A stretch of DNA of 64,000 nucleotides, taken from NCBI RefSeq assembly GCF_946227985.1, contig NZ_CAMKGL010000001.1, positions 620,001 through 684,000 on the forward strand. The letters run 5' to 3'. A program made the translations under genes and the position numbers. The DNA comes from Serratia quinivorans (GTDB taxonomy: Bacteria; Pseudomonadota; Gammaproteobacteria; Enterobacterales; Enterobacteriaceae). Below the pieces are notes generated by a model. The model was not told where the DNA came from. It saw nothing but the letters and a program-made list of their open reading frames with translations, and did not search any database. Position 1 is the first letter of the stretch; each line of letters opens with the position of its first letter. Positions 56,403-64,000 of the stretch are shown here, piece by piece.

Positions 56403-57104
56403 TCAGGGGGAAATAAGGTGAAATGGTGTGATTTCTCCGCTGAAAGGTGAAGGGCCGATATCAGCGGTTGCCAGCAGGACCAGCCAGCCTGCAACCGCCA
56501 GATAAAGGCCAAACGGCAGCGCATCCTGCCTGCCGGCTTTGTGCAGTAAACAGGCTATCGCCGTAGCACACAGCCCGGCCGCTGCGGCACCGGTGACCAG
56601 CATCGGCAGGGCGGCCCAGCCGGTCCAGGCACCGAGTGCCGCCAACAGTTTAAAATCCCCCTGGCCGATACCGTCCGTTTTCCGCCTGCGCCGATAGGCC
56701 ACATTGAGCAACCACAGCGAAAGATAACCGATGCAGGCCCCGGTCACCGCTTCGGTCAGCGAAACAAAATAGCCTTGCTGATTGGCCAACAGCCCGGCCC
56801 ATAGCAGCGGTTGGGTCAGGCGATCCGGCAATAACCGGTGCTGCCAGTCAATAAGCGCCAACGCCAGTAATATCGCCGCTACCGGCAGCAGCAATAGCCG
56901 TTGCAGCAGTGGGGTAGTGAAAGGCAGGGCCGCCAGCCCGGCAGTAACGGCAATCAACATGACTGTACGTCCCCTCGGCGGCGGGTGTTGTAACAGACCT
57001 TGCGACAGGGAATTCATCAGCCGAAGGGCGATCGCTGCCGGCAGTAACATGGCCGGGATAAACAGGCCGCGATACCAGAGATCGAGTGGGAGGTTTTCGA
57101 ACAC
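56403..57104 (-). CDS. Orphan type IV prepilin peptidase (A24 family), short form
   Basis: Membrane aspartyl protease of 233 residues with the two active-site motifs: D86 in ALIDWQHRLLPD and D150 in GQGDFKLLAALGAW (GxGD). About seven hydrophobic spans. The Cys-rich N-terminal methyltransferase domain of PilD is missing, so it would cleave without N-methylation. No pilin, pseudopilin or secretion genes are in the window. The stop is 134 bases before the YbhB-family start. Confidence 0.87.
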   Translation of the reverse strand: MFENLPLDLWYRGLFIPAMLLPAAIALRLMNSLSQGLLQHPPPRGRTVMLIAVTAGLAALPFTTPLLQRLLLLPVAAILLALALIDWQHRLLPDRLTQPLLWAGLLANQQGYFVSLTEAVTGACIGYLSLWLLNVAYRRRRKTDGIGQGDFKLLAALGAWTGWAALPMLVTGAAAAGLCATAIACLLHKAGRQDALPFGLYLAVAGWLVLLATADIGPSPFSGEITPFHLISP

Positions 57105-57522
57105 GTTGCATCCTTGCCGAGCTGAAATTAGCGTTCAAAATAGCGGTAAAACGGGGTTCATGGGGAGCCAATGACTCACCGATTACCGATATTGCGCAGG
57201 GGGCCGCAAAGCGTTGTTTCATGCCAGATGAAATACACTGAAATTGCGAATTACTACGCATAATCAATTAATTAATTTTCGTATGAATGCTAACTTGCGG
57301 TTTTTTTCGGCAAAATATGCGATGAAATTAAGTGAATTTTAGCTATTCAGCGGCCAATAGTTCCCACTCCCCCTGGAGAGGGGGCGCCAACCGGAGCAAT
57401 GTCATATATCTTTTGCAGTGTTTTGCCTATCCGACGGGTATTGTCCGGCCGCGAAAAATAGATATTCAGATAAAATTTGATATTTTGTGACATTGTAACT
57501 TTCTCAAATGAGGTTTATCTGA
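57105..57522. other. Gene-free control region between prepilin peptidase and ychO
   Basis: About 420 bases, AT-rich toward the right. A hairpin CCCCCT-GGAG-AGGGGG lies at 57369-57384. No recognised operator. Confidence 0.35.
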
Positions 57523-57531
57523 TTGTTTCTG

Positions 57532-57726
57532 ATGAGGAACCCACTAGACTTCAGGGTTCATGATGCAGTTTGGCTACCGGGCCCCGTTAGGGGGAAATAC
57601 CGAATAGCAAATTGCTCAAAGTTTGGGTTGTCTGTCGTCTGGAGTGACGGCAGCAAGAAAAGGTTTATCTGCCAACCCTTCGGGATAAAGGGGCGGCGAC
57701 GGTGTAATGACAGACGTTATCCATAA
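57532..57726 (+). CDS. Possible 64-residue upstream ORF overlapping the ychO start
   Basis: From ATG 57532 the frame encodes MRNPLDFRVHDAVWLPGPVR and continues with FGLSVVWSDGSKKRFICQPF and a basic tail, ending 20 bases inside ychO. The composition is not random-looking, but no family is recognised and the ribosome site is poor. It could be a small gene, a coupling leader for ychO or chance. Listed for completeness. Confidence 0.3.
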   Translation: MRNPLDFRVHDAVWLPGPVRGKYRIANCSKFGLSVVWSDGSKKRFICQPFGIKGRRRCNDRRYP

Positions 57727-59209
57727 AGCGCGTTACCGATTGAGAAAAGTCGTTCAATTGTTCTTCTCACCCGCCAGCGGTTTACCGGCGGTCGGGCTGG
57801 CGTGGCTGGTTGGCGCATTACCCGCTTACGCCGAATCGCCACCCGCACCGGACTCTGTTACTCATCAACCGGCCAACGATTTGCCGGAATTGGGCGGCAG
57901 TGCGTCGAGTGACGCTGAGCGGGAGAAAGAGTGGGCTACCATGGCCAAACAGTTGGGTGAACGTAACTTGAATAACGTTTCCAGCCAACAGGTGCGCACC
58001 CGTGCCGAGAGCTATGCGGTCGGTCAGGCCAGCAGCGTGCTGCAACAGCAGGCCCAGGAGCTGCTTTCACCGCTGGGTACCGCCAAACTGTCACTGGTGA
58101 TGTCCGACCAGGGGGATTTTACCGGTAGCAGCGGCCAGCTGTTCAGCCCGTTGTATGACGTTAACGGCCTGCTGACCTACAGCCAACTCGGCCTGTTGCA
58201 GCAAACCCAGGGTTCGTTGGGTAATTTGGGGCTCGGCCAGCGTTGGGTCGCCGGTGATTGGCTGTTGGGGTATAACACGGTGCTCGACAGCGACTTCGAA
58301 CGCCATCATAACCGTGCCAGCCTGGGGGCCGAAGCCTGGGGGGATTTTCTGCGCTTTTCCGCCAACTATTACTATCCGCTGTCGGCGCTGGCACAACAGA
58401 AAGATAACGCCCAGTTCCTCAGCCGTCCTGCGAGCGGATATGACATCACCACTCAGGGTTATCTGCCGTTTTACCGCCAGATTGGCGGCTCGCTCAGCTA
58501 TGAACAGTACTGGGGTGAGAACGTCGATTTGTTTGGCAGCGGCAAAAAGCAAAATGACCCGCGTGCCATGCAACTGGGGGTGAATTACACACCGGTTCCC
58601 CTGGTGACGGTGAAAGCGCTGCACAAGATGGGGGAAGGCGGGGTCAGTCAGGATCAGGTCGAGCTGGCGTTGAGTTATCGGCTTGGCGTACCGCTGGTGA
58701 AGCAGCTTTCGCCGGAATATGTCGCCCAGGCCAAGTCGCTGCGCGGCAGTCGTTATGACAATATTGAACGGAAAAGTGTGCCGGTGATGGCGTTTAAGCA
58801 ACGCAAAACCCTGCAAGTGTTTTTGGCTACGCCGCCCTGGCGCCTGCAACCGGGGGAAACCTTGCCGCTGGTGCTGGAGATCAAAACCACCAACAAAATT
58901 ACCCGGGTCAGTTGGCAGGGGGATACGCAGGCACTAAGCCTGACGCCGTCGCAAAACAGTAACGATCCGCACGGTTGGAGTCTGATTGTGCCGCAATGGG
59001 ACGATTCACCGGATGCCACCAACCGCTACCGCCTGTCGGTGACGCTGGAGGACGACAAGCAGCAGTTGGTGACCTCTAACTGGATCCAACTGCAGGTGAC
59101 GCCGCCGCTGACGGCCTCTTCTGAAGTTGAGCAGGGGCTGCCACCGGTGAAAATACTGCAACCACCCACTATCCCGGCGGAAACCGGGCCGTTGAACGGC
59201 GGTGATTAA
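57707..59209 (+). CDS. ychO: Inverse-autotransporter/invasin-like protein YchO
   Basis: Outer-membrane protein of the intimin/invasin beta-domain family, 500 residues, collinear with E. coli YchO. A signal segment ends near LPAYAESP. The beta-barrel part (about 110-335) includes [20 protein letters not shown] and [20 protein letters not shown]; a linker with [16 protein letters not shown] leads to one Ig-like domain ([20 protein letters not shown]). No long passenger follows. The gene lies before narL as in E. coli, and its stop overlaps the narL stop by 3 bases. Confidence 0.92.
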   Translation: MTDVIHKARYRLRKVVQLFFSPASGLPAVGLAWLVGALPAYAESPPAPDSVTHQPANDLPELGGSASSDAEREKEWATMAKQLGERNLNNVSSQQVRTRAESYAVGQASSVLQQQAQELLSPLGTAKLSLVMSDQGDFTGSSGQLFSPLYDVNGLLTYSQLGLLQQTQGSLGNLGLGQRWVAGDWLLGYNTVLDSDFERHHNRASLGAEAWGDFLRFSANYYYPLSALAQQKDNAQFLSRPASGYDITTQGYLPFYRQIGGSLSYEQYWGENVDLFGSGKKQNDPRAMQLGVNYTPVPLVTVKALHKMGEGGVSQDQVELALSYRLGVPLVKQLSPEYVAQAKSLRGSRYDNIERKSVPVMAFKQRKTLQVFLATPPWRLQPGETLPLVLEIKTTNKITRVSWQGDTQALSLTPSQNSNDPHGWSLIVPQWDDSPDATNRYRLSVTLEDDKQQLVTSNWIQLQVTPPLTASSEVEQGLPPVKILQPPTIPAETGPLNGGD

Positions 59210-59856
59210 CCGTTCTTCCCCTGCAGCACCCAGACGGCGGCTTCAACGCGCGATTTCAGCTTCATTTTTTTCAACAGGTGTTTGACGTGTACCTTGACGG
59301 TGCTTTCGGTGATGGTCAGCTTGCGGGCGATCATTTTGTTCGGCAGACCCTGGGCGATCAGCTTGAGAATGTCACGCTCACGTGGCGTCAACTGCTGGAT
59401 ATCGCGTTCGGCGCTGGGGCGGTTCTCACGCAGGCTGGCCGCCAGGATAGGCGTCAACGCTTCGCTTAACACCATCTGACCGGCCGCAGCCTGATGCAGT
59501 GCTTTCAGCAGTGCTTCCGGCTCCATATCCTTCAGCAGATAGCCGTCGGCACCGCGTTTTAGCGCGCTGACTACGTCATCTTCGTGATTCGACACGCTAA
59601 ACACCACAATGCGCCCAGAGAGCGCGGTCATGCGCAGGCGATCCAGCGTTTCCAGACCATTGATGCCCGGCATGTTCAGATCAAGCAGGATCAGGTCCGG
59701 ATCATGCTCTTCGGCCAGCGAGACACCCTGTTCGCCGTTGCCGGCTTCAGCGATCACCTGCAGGCGCGAGTCCATGCCGATGAGCTGTTTTACGCCATTG
59801 CGCAGCATCGGGTGGTCATCAATCAGTAAAATGGTGGCGGCAGTTTCGGTGGTCAT
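59206..59856 (-). CDS. narL: Nitrate/nitrite response regulator NarL
   Basis: Response regulator controlling nitrate respiration genes; 216 residues as in E. coli. Start at ATG 59856 behind GGGAGAAACC, rather than an ATG 12 bases upstream. Phospho-acceptor D59 in [16 protein letters not shown]; LuxR-type [23 protein letters not shown] then [19 protein letters not shown]. Cotranscribed after narX. Confidence 0.97.
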   Translation of the reverse strand: MTTETAATILLIDDHPMLRNGVKQLIGMDSRLQVIAEAGNGEQGVSLAEEHDPDLILLDLNMPGINGLETLDRLRMTALSGRIVVFSVSNHEDDVVSALKRGADGYLLKDMEPEALLKALHQAAAGQMVLSEALTPILAASLRENRPSAERDIQQLTPRERDILKLIAQGLPNKMIARKLTITESTVKVHVKHLLKKMKLKSRVEAAVWVLQGKNG

Positions 59857-59867
59857 GGTTTCTCCCA

Positions 59868-61652
59868 TTAGTCGATGGCGTGGTTGTCGGGTTTAAAGAC
59901 CACCCGGACTTCAGTGCCGCCGCCGCTGCGGGGTAAAATCTCGCAGTGGCCGTGCAGGCTTTTGGCGCGATCGCGCATGATTATCAGGCCGTAGTGATCG
60001 GGGCGATCGGTATCTACCGGCAATCCGCAGCCGTTATCGCAGACGCTCAGGGTGACCTCGCCTCGTTGATTGACTACCTGAATACTCACCTGGCTGGCCT
60101 GAGCATGTTTGTTGATGTTGCTTAACGCCTCACGGGCAATCTGCAACAGGTGGATGGCCTGATAAGCGGGCACCGTACGCGGCGTTAACTGATAGTCCAG
60201 GTGGATGGCGATGCCGAGCCGTTGGTTAAACTCCTGCACCGTGGACTGCAAGGCTGCCAGCAGTCCCGGCTCCGTCAGCCGCAGGCGGAAAGTGGTCAAG
60301 AGCTCACGCAACTGGCGGTAGGCGATGTTTAACTCTTCGCGCATCTGTTGTACCAGCGCCAGGTTGGCGGGTGAAAGTTCGTCACCCTGCATTTGCAGGC
60401 AACTGGTTTGCATCTTCAGGCACGACAATGACTGGGCAATAGAGTCATGCAGCTCACGGGCTATCGCTGCGCGTTCTTCCATCAGCATCAACTGCTGTTG
60501 ATGATCCACCTGACGTTCAATCGCCAGCACGCTGGTCAACTGTTCGACCAGAGTACTCATCAATTGCCTATGCTCGTCATTCAGCGGGCGCTGTGGCGTA
60601 TGTTGCGCAACGATCACCCCATAATCCCCCAGCTTGTCACTCAGGCTCCAGCTTAGCGAAGGGTGATCGGCTCGCTGTTGATCGTCGTCGCTCAGGCAGG
60701 CGCTGCACACTGGATTATTGCAATATTCCGGCCGCAGCGGCTGGTTGCCGCACAGCTGTACAAACTGTTCCTGACTGTTGTTTTCGTACAGCCGCACCTG
60801 GATGGCACGCAGTGGCGTCAGGGTTTGCAACTGATTGAGGATCGGCGTCAGGCGGCTGCACAATGGCTCATTGGCGTGCAACTGACGGCTGGCGCGATAC
60901 AAAAAGCTCAGCACCTGATTCTTTTGCTGCAGATCGGCGGTTTTTTCTGCCACCCGCTGCTCCAGCCCGTTGTACATGGTGGCCAATTCGTCGGACATGG
61001 TGTTTAACGCACCGCCGAGTGAGGCCATTTCATCCTGACGGCCACGCTGGGCAAAACGGCGGCTGAAATCGCCGCGACCTGCTGACAGCGCCATCGCCAC
61101 CAACTGACGCCATGGATGCAGCAGACGGCGGCGCAGGTAACAGATAGTCCCCACCAGCAACAGCAGCGTTAGCGCGATAAACACCGCCTGCACCAGCGTC
61201 ACCGTCAGCAGCCGACGTTCGGTGTGGTGGTCGATATCCGAGACCAGCGTATCGAGCAGGGAAACGAAATGTACCACCTGCGGGGTTGCATCCGCCGGTT
61301 GCCGGGCTGCCCGTAACCTTGGCAGCAGGGTTTCTTGCCAGTAATTATTCAGCGCCTGAAACTGTTTGGTCAGTTGCTCTTGCGTCACTGAACGCTGAAG
61401 ATCGGGGCTGTTGGCATCCTGATCCAGCTCGCGGATCAGTGCTTCGCTGTGTGCATTCAACGGTACCTGAGCCAGCAGGCGATAACTTTGCATTCGCAGC
61501 GAACCGGCTTTGTTGATGGCATGTGCGTTGCCCTGAATGCTTTGCGACATCCAGGCTGAAATGCTCATACCGGCCACGCCCAGTACCCCCAGCAGCAACA
61601 TCAGGACGGCCACCTGGTTCACGATGGAAAGCGGTGTTAACAGGCGTTTCAT
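59868..61652 (-). CDS. narX: Nitrate/nitrite sensor histidine kinase NarX
   Basis: Membrane sensor kinase, 594 residues. Two spans (about 10-35 and 152-170) bracket the periplasmic nitrate sensor, whose P-box-like [18 protein letters not shown] is visible. HAMP and a Cys-containing central part ([13 protein letters not shown]) follow. The HPK7-type dimer domain carries H402 in [18 protein letters not shown], and the ATPase domain has DNGCGLP. Its stop overlaps the extended narL start, so narXL is an operon. Confidence 0.96.
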   Translation of the reverse strand: MKRLLTPLSIVNQVAVLMLLLGVLGVAGMSISAWMSQSIQGNAHAINKAGSLRMQSYRLLAQVPLNAHSEALIRELDQDANSPDLQRSVTQEQLTKQFQALNNYWQETLLPRLRAARQPADATPQVVHFVSLLDTLVSDIDHHTERRLLTVTLVQAVFIALTLLLLVGTICYLRRRLLHPWRQLVAMALSAGRGDFSRRFAQRGRQDEMASLGGALNTMSDELATMYNGLEQRVAEKTADLQQKNQVLSFLYRASRQLHANEPLCSRLTPILNQLQTLTPLRAIQVRLYENNSQEQFVQLCGNQPLRPEYCNNPVCSACLSDDDQQRADHPSLSWSLSDKLGDYGVIVAQHTPQRPLNDEHRQLMSTLVEQLTSVLAIERQVDHQQQLMLMEERAAIARELHDSIAQSLSCLKMQTSCLQMQGDELSPANLALVQQMREELNIAYRQLRELLTTFRLRLTEPGLLAALQSTVQEFNQRLGIAIHLDYQLTPRTVPAYQAIHLLQIAREALSNINKHAQASQVSIQVVNQRGEVTLSVCDNGCGLPVDTDRPDHYGLIIMRDRAKSLHGHCEILPRSGGGTEVRVVFKPDNHAID

Positions 61653-61775
61653 AGGTTATGGATCCCCCGACGGCAGAGCAAGATACGGCTGGTAACCAGA
61701 GGAAAAGCGCAGGTGGTATCAGCGGGTGTGGTAACGATTCAGCGTTATTTTTCATCATACCCGGCGATAACCCCA

Positions 61776-61894
61776 TACCTCTAACGAAGTACCCACTAGT
61801 TTCCTGCCTGCCTTGCCCGCCGCTGCCAGTGGCGTTGAGCAATAGCCAATGGATTGATTTTCATGATGTTAAATCTATGCGGAGAGTTACTCAT
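61776..61894. promoter_or_regulatory. Candidate NarL heptamers upstream of narK
   Basis: TACCTCT (61776-61782) and TACTCAT (61888-61894) fit the NarL heptamer TACYYMT. They lie upstream of the FNR site, as NarL sites do at E. coli narK. Heptamers are short and these could be chance. Confidence 0.4.
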
Positions 61895-61940
61895 AAAGGG
61901 ATGGCGGGGCTTTTCGGGCCGTTGGCTACCTGCATCCGGG

Positions 61941-61954
61941 TTGATTTACATCAA
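61941..61954 (+). promoter_or_regulatory. FNR site of narK
   Basis: TTGATTTACATCAA is a perfect FNR palindrome (TTGAT-N4-ATCAA). A -10-like TAGGGT at 61977-61982 puts the site near -41.5, the class II activator position. Confidence 0.88.
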
Positions 61955-62015
61955 CTTTGCCGTGGGGGGAGCCGCCTAGGGTGGGCGAAGTTATCATCCT
62001 GTGTCTGAGGTTTTT

Positions 62016-63404
62016 ATGTCGCAATCTGCAACGTCATTATCAAAACAAACAGGCGCGGTTATTCAGGACTGGCAGCCTGAGGATGCCGCATTCTGGCAAC
62101 AACGCGGCCAACGTATTGCCAACCGCAACCTGTGGATTTCCATTCCTTGCCTGCTATTGGCTTTCTGCGTCTGGATGCTGTTTAGCGCGGTCGCGGTCAA
62201 TTTGAATAAGGTTGGCTTTAATTTCACCACCGATCAGCTGTTTATGCTCACCGCATTACCTTCCGTTTCTGGCGCTATCCTGCGCGTGCCTTATTCCTTT
62301 GTGATCCCGATGTTTGGCGGCCGTCGCTGGACGGCGATCAGCACCTGCCTGCTGCTGGTACCCTGCCTGTGGTTGGGGTTTGCGGTGCAGGACGCTAGCA
62401 CACCCTATAGCGTGTTTGTGATTATCTCTTTACTGTGTGGTTTTGCCGGGGCCAACTTTGCCTCCAGCATGGCCAATATCAGCTTCTTCTTTCCAAAGGC
62501 CAGACAGGGCGGTGCGTTGGGCCTGAATGGCGGCCTGGGCAACCTGGGTGTTAGCGTGATGCAGTTGGTGGCTCCACTGGCCATCTCTGTTGCCATTTTT
62601 GGTGCCTTTGGCGGTACCGGTCAGGTACAGGCTGATGGCAGCTCACTGTGGTTGGAGAACGCCGCCTGGATTTGGGTCCCTTTCCTGCTGGTCGGTACGC
62701 TGGCAGCCTGGTTTGGTATGAACGATCTGGCGGCCTCTAAAGCGTCGTTGCGTCAGCAACTGCCGGTACTGAAACGCGGTCACCTGTGGGTGTTGAGCCT
62801 GCTGTATCTCGCCACCTTTGGTTCCTTTATCGGTTTTTCCGCCGGTTTTGCCATGTTGTCCAAAACCCAGTTCCCGGACGTGGTGATTTTGCATTATGCC
62901 TTCTTCGGTCCGTTCCTCGGCGCTTTAGCACGGCCGGTGGGTGGGGCGCTGTCCGATCGCTTCGGCGGCATTCGCGTCACGCTGATTAACTTTGTGCTGA
63001 TGGCCGTGTTTGCCGCCTTGCTGTTCCTGACTTTACCGGGGGCAGGGCATACGGGCTCGTTTATCGCATTTTATAGCGTCTTTATGCTGCTGTTCCTCAC
63101 TGCTGGATTGGGCAGTGGCTCCACCTTCCAGATGATTGCCGTGATCTTCCGTAAAATTACCGTAGATCGGGTCAAGGCCAGCGGGGGCAGTGACGAAAGC
63201 GCTCAACGTGAAGCGGTTACCGATTCGGCGGCCGCCCTGGGCTTCATCTCGGCGATTGGGGCCGCAGGCGGCTTCTTTATTCCGAAAGCCTTTGGCACTT
63301 CCCTGGCGTTGACTGGCTCACCGGCAGGGGCGATGAAAATCTTCCTGGTGTTCTACGTGGTCTGTGTGCTGGTCACCTGGGTCGTCTATGGTCGTAAAAA
63401 ATAG
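62016..63404 (+). CDS. narK: Nitrate/nitrite antiporter NarK
   Basis: Major-facilitator nitrate importer/nitrite exporter in the inner membrane, 462 residues. Start at ATG 62016 (MSQSATSLSKQTGAVIQDWQ) rather than a GTG 15 bases earlier; TGAGG serves as ribosome site. Near identical to E. coli NarK in AGANFASSMANISFFFPK and in FLTAGLGSGSTFQMIAVIFR, the two NNP signatures; the LRVPYSF and ALARPVGGALSDRFGG regions carry the substrate arginines. About 12 spans. Confidence 0.97.
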   Translation: MSQSATSLSKQTGAVIQDWQPEDAAFWQQRGQRIANRNLWISIPCLLLAFCVWMLFSAVAVNLNKVGFNFTTDQLFMLTALPSVSGAILRVPYSFVIPMFGGRRWTAISTCLLLVPCLWLGFAVQDASTPYSVFVIISLLCGFAGANFASSMANISFFFPKARQGGALGLNGGLGNLGVSVMQLVAPLAISVAIFGAFGGTGQVQADGSSLWLENAAWIWVPFLLVGTLAAWFGMNDLAASKASLRQQLPVLKRGHLWVLSLLYLATFGSFIGFSAGFAMLSKTQFPDVVILHYAFFGPFLGALARPVGGALSDRFGGIRVTLINFVLMAVFAALLFLTLPGAGHTGSFIAFYSVFMLLFLTAGLGSGSTFQMIAVIFRKITVDRVKASGGSDESAQREAVTDSAAALGFISAIGAAGGFFIPKAFGTSLALTGSPAGAMKIFLVFYVVCVLVTWVVYGRKK

Positions 63405-63421
63405 TTCGCATATCCCCAGTT

Positions 63422-63439
63422 CCTCCCCGGTAGGGGAGG
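63422..63439 (+). terminator. Hairpin after narK
   Basis: CCTCCCC-GGTA-GGGGAGG, 17 bases after the stop; followed by CGCTATTT, a weak tail. Confidence 0.55.
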
Positions 63440-63440
63440 C

Positions 63441-63984
63441 GCTATTTCCCTTCTTGGCCATGTGAAGTTTTACACCCTCGGTGAAATTCCTGTCGCTTTA
63501 GGTAATATTCTTATTACCGCACGCCATTTTTCCCTTTGTTTATAAGCGTCTCTCGCAAACTGTGCTTTTCACCTTAGATAGACGGATTCCTTCTGTTCGT
63601 TATTTTTCATTTTTCAGTCGAATTTCTTACGAAAATAAAACACTGTGTATGACACATAGCGTGGTAATAATTTTTCGTTTTTCGAGAATTATCCCATCAA
63701 GTTAACAATAGTCATTTGTATTTGGTGCTATATTTTAACCTGGTGTCCCGTGAAGGATTAAATCAGACAACTCTTATTCTGTTTTGACGGGCTTTTTGTA
63801 GTCTGTCTGGCAATCGGATTAGGTGGAAAAACAGGTGATATCCTTCATCGGAAAGATGAGATTTCACAATTTCACTTAAATAACAAACTGATAACATAGT
63901 TGTATTTTTATTTAAAAACAGCGTGTTGGCTGTATTTTATTGCCGGTAAACATGATAAGAAACCATGTTTCCAACAGGGAAATA
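63441..63984. other. AT-rich gene-free region at the right edge
   Basis: About 540 bases, much more AT-rich than narK. In E. coli narGHJI follows narK, but no narG start is visible within this span. It probably contains promoters and regulatory sites for the gene starting at the edge; none could be named. Confidence 0.4.
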
Positions 63985-64000
63985 ATGACATTCAAAGAAT
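63985..64000 (+). CDS. Possible start of a gene truncated by the window edge
   Basis: ATG at 63985 reads MTFKE, with ACAGGGA about 6 bases upstream as a ribosome site. Five residues do not identify a family; they do not match the usual NarG start (MSKFL). Confidence 0.35.

Noticed and set aside
1-64000. CRISPR array, tRNA/rRNA genes, prophage or insertion sequence
   Set aside because: No regularly spaced direct repeats, no cloverleaf or rRNA motifs noticed, and no transposase, integrase or phage structural genes among the frames.

Overview
The window looks like a chromosomal segment of a Serratia-type member of the Enterobacterales. Almost every protein is a close relative of its E. coli or Klebsiella counterpart, base composition is moderately GC-rich, and gene order combines enterobacterial blocks (fli; cha-ychO-narL-narX-narK) with a Klebsiella-like nas operon. 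Genus is inferred from remembered protein similarity and gene order; species is not settled.

Layout. (1) 1-15.3 kb: flagellar regulon: fliH (partial), fliG, fliF, fliE, then fliT-fliS-fliD diverging from fliC, then fliA-fliZ, dcyD and the cystine transporter tcyJ-tcyL-tcyN. Between fliE and fliT lies an accessory island (about 3.6-6.5 kb): a zinc-peptidase/lipoprotein pair resembling a type VI-type effector and its immunity protein, two single-span microproteins that face each other, and an AraC-family regulator. (2) 15.3-22.2 kb: a hicAB toxin-antitoxin pair and the proline genes putA and putP, divergent, with PutA operator motifs between them. (3) 22.3-31 kb: the ferrous-iron system efeUOB behind a Fur box, the TonB receptor pqqU, phoH and lpxO. 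(4) 31-36 kb: chaA, a siderophore-interacting protein, chaB, a 201-bp ERIC-containing palindromic repeat, chaC, cbl and a small unknown gene. (5) 36.7-43.5 kb: a complete Opp/Dpp/Nik-type importer with two paralogous binding proteins. (6) 43.5-55.7 kb: nitrate assimilation: nasR, an NtrC/sigma-54 promoter, a two-hexaloop ANTAR antiterminator leader, nasFED, a 1381-residue NasC-NirB-NirD fusion, nasA and cobA for siroheme. (7) 55.7-64 kb: a periplasmic YbhB/YbcL protein, an orphan prepilin peptidase, ychO, narL, narX and narK; a further gene probably begins in the last 16 bases.

How it fits together. FliA made here should transcribe fliC and the fliDST operon from two visible sigma-28 promoters. 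The nas block imports nitrate (NasFED), reduces it (NasA) and reduces nitrite to ammonium (NirB part), with CobA supplying siroheme. It is gated by nitrogen limitation (NtrC/sigma-54) and by nitrate (NasR on the leader). The neighbouring narL/narX/narK serve nitrate respiration under FNR. In E. coli the cha genes and ychO-narL-narX-narK lie close together, so the transporter and nas blocks look inserted into that backbone. The most rewarding points are the nas leader RNA, the gene fusion that keeps an internal start signal, the peptidase/lipoprotein cassette, the duplicated binding-protein genes with matching leaders, and the paired palindromic repeats. No tRNA, rRNA, CRISPR array, insertion sequence or prophage was seen.
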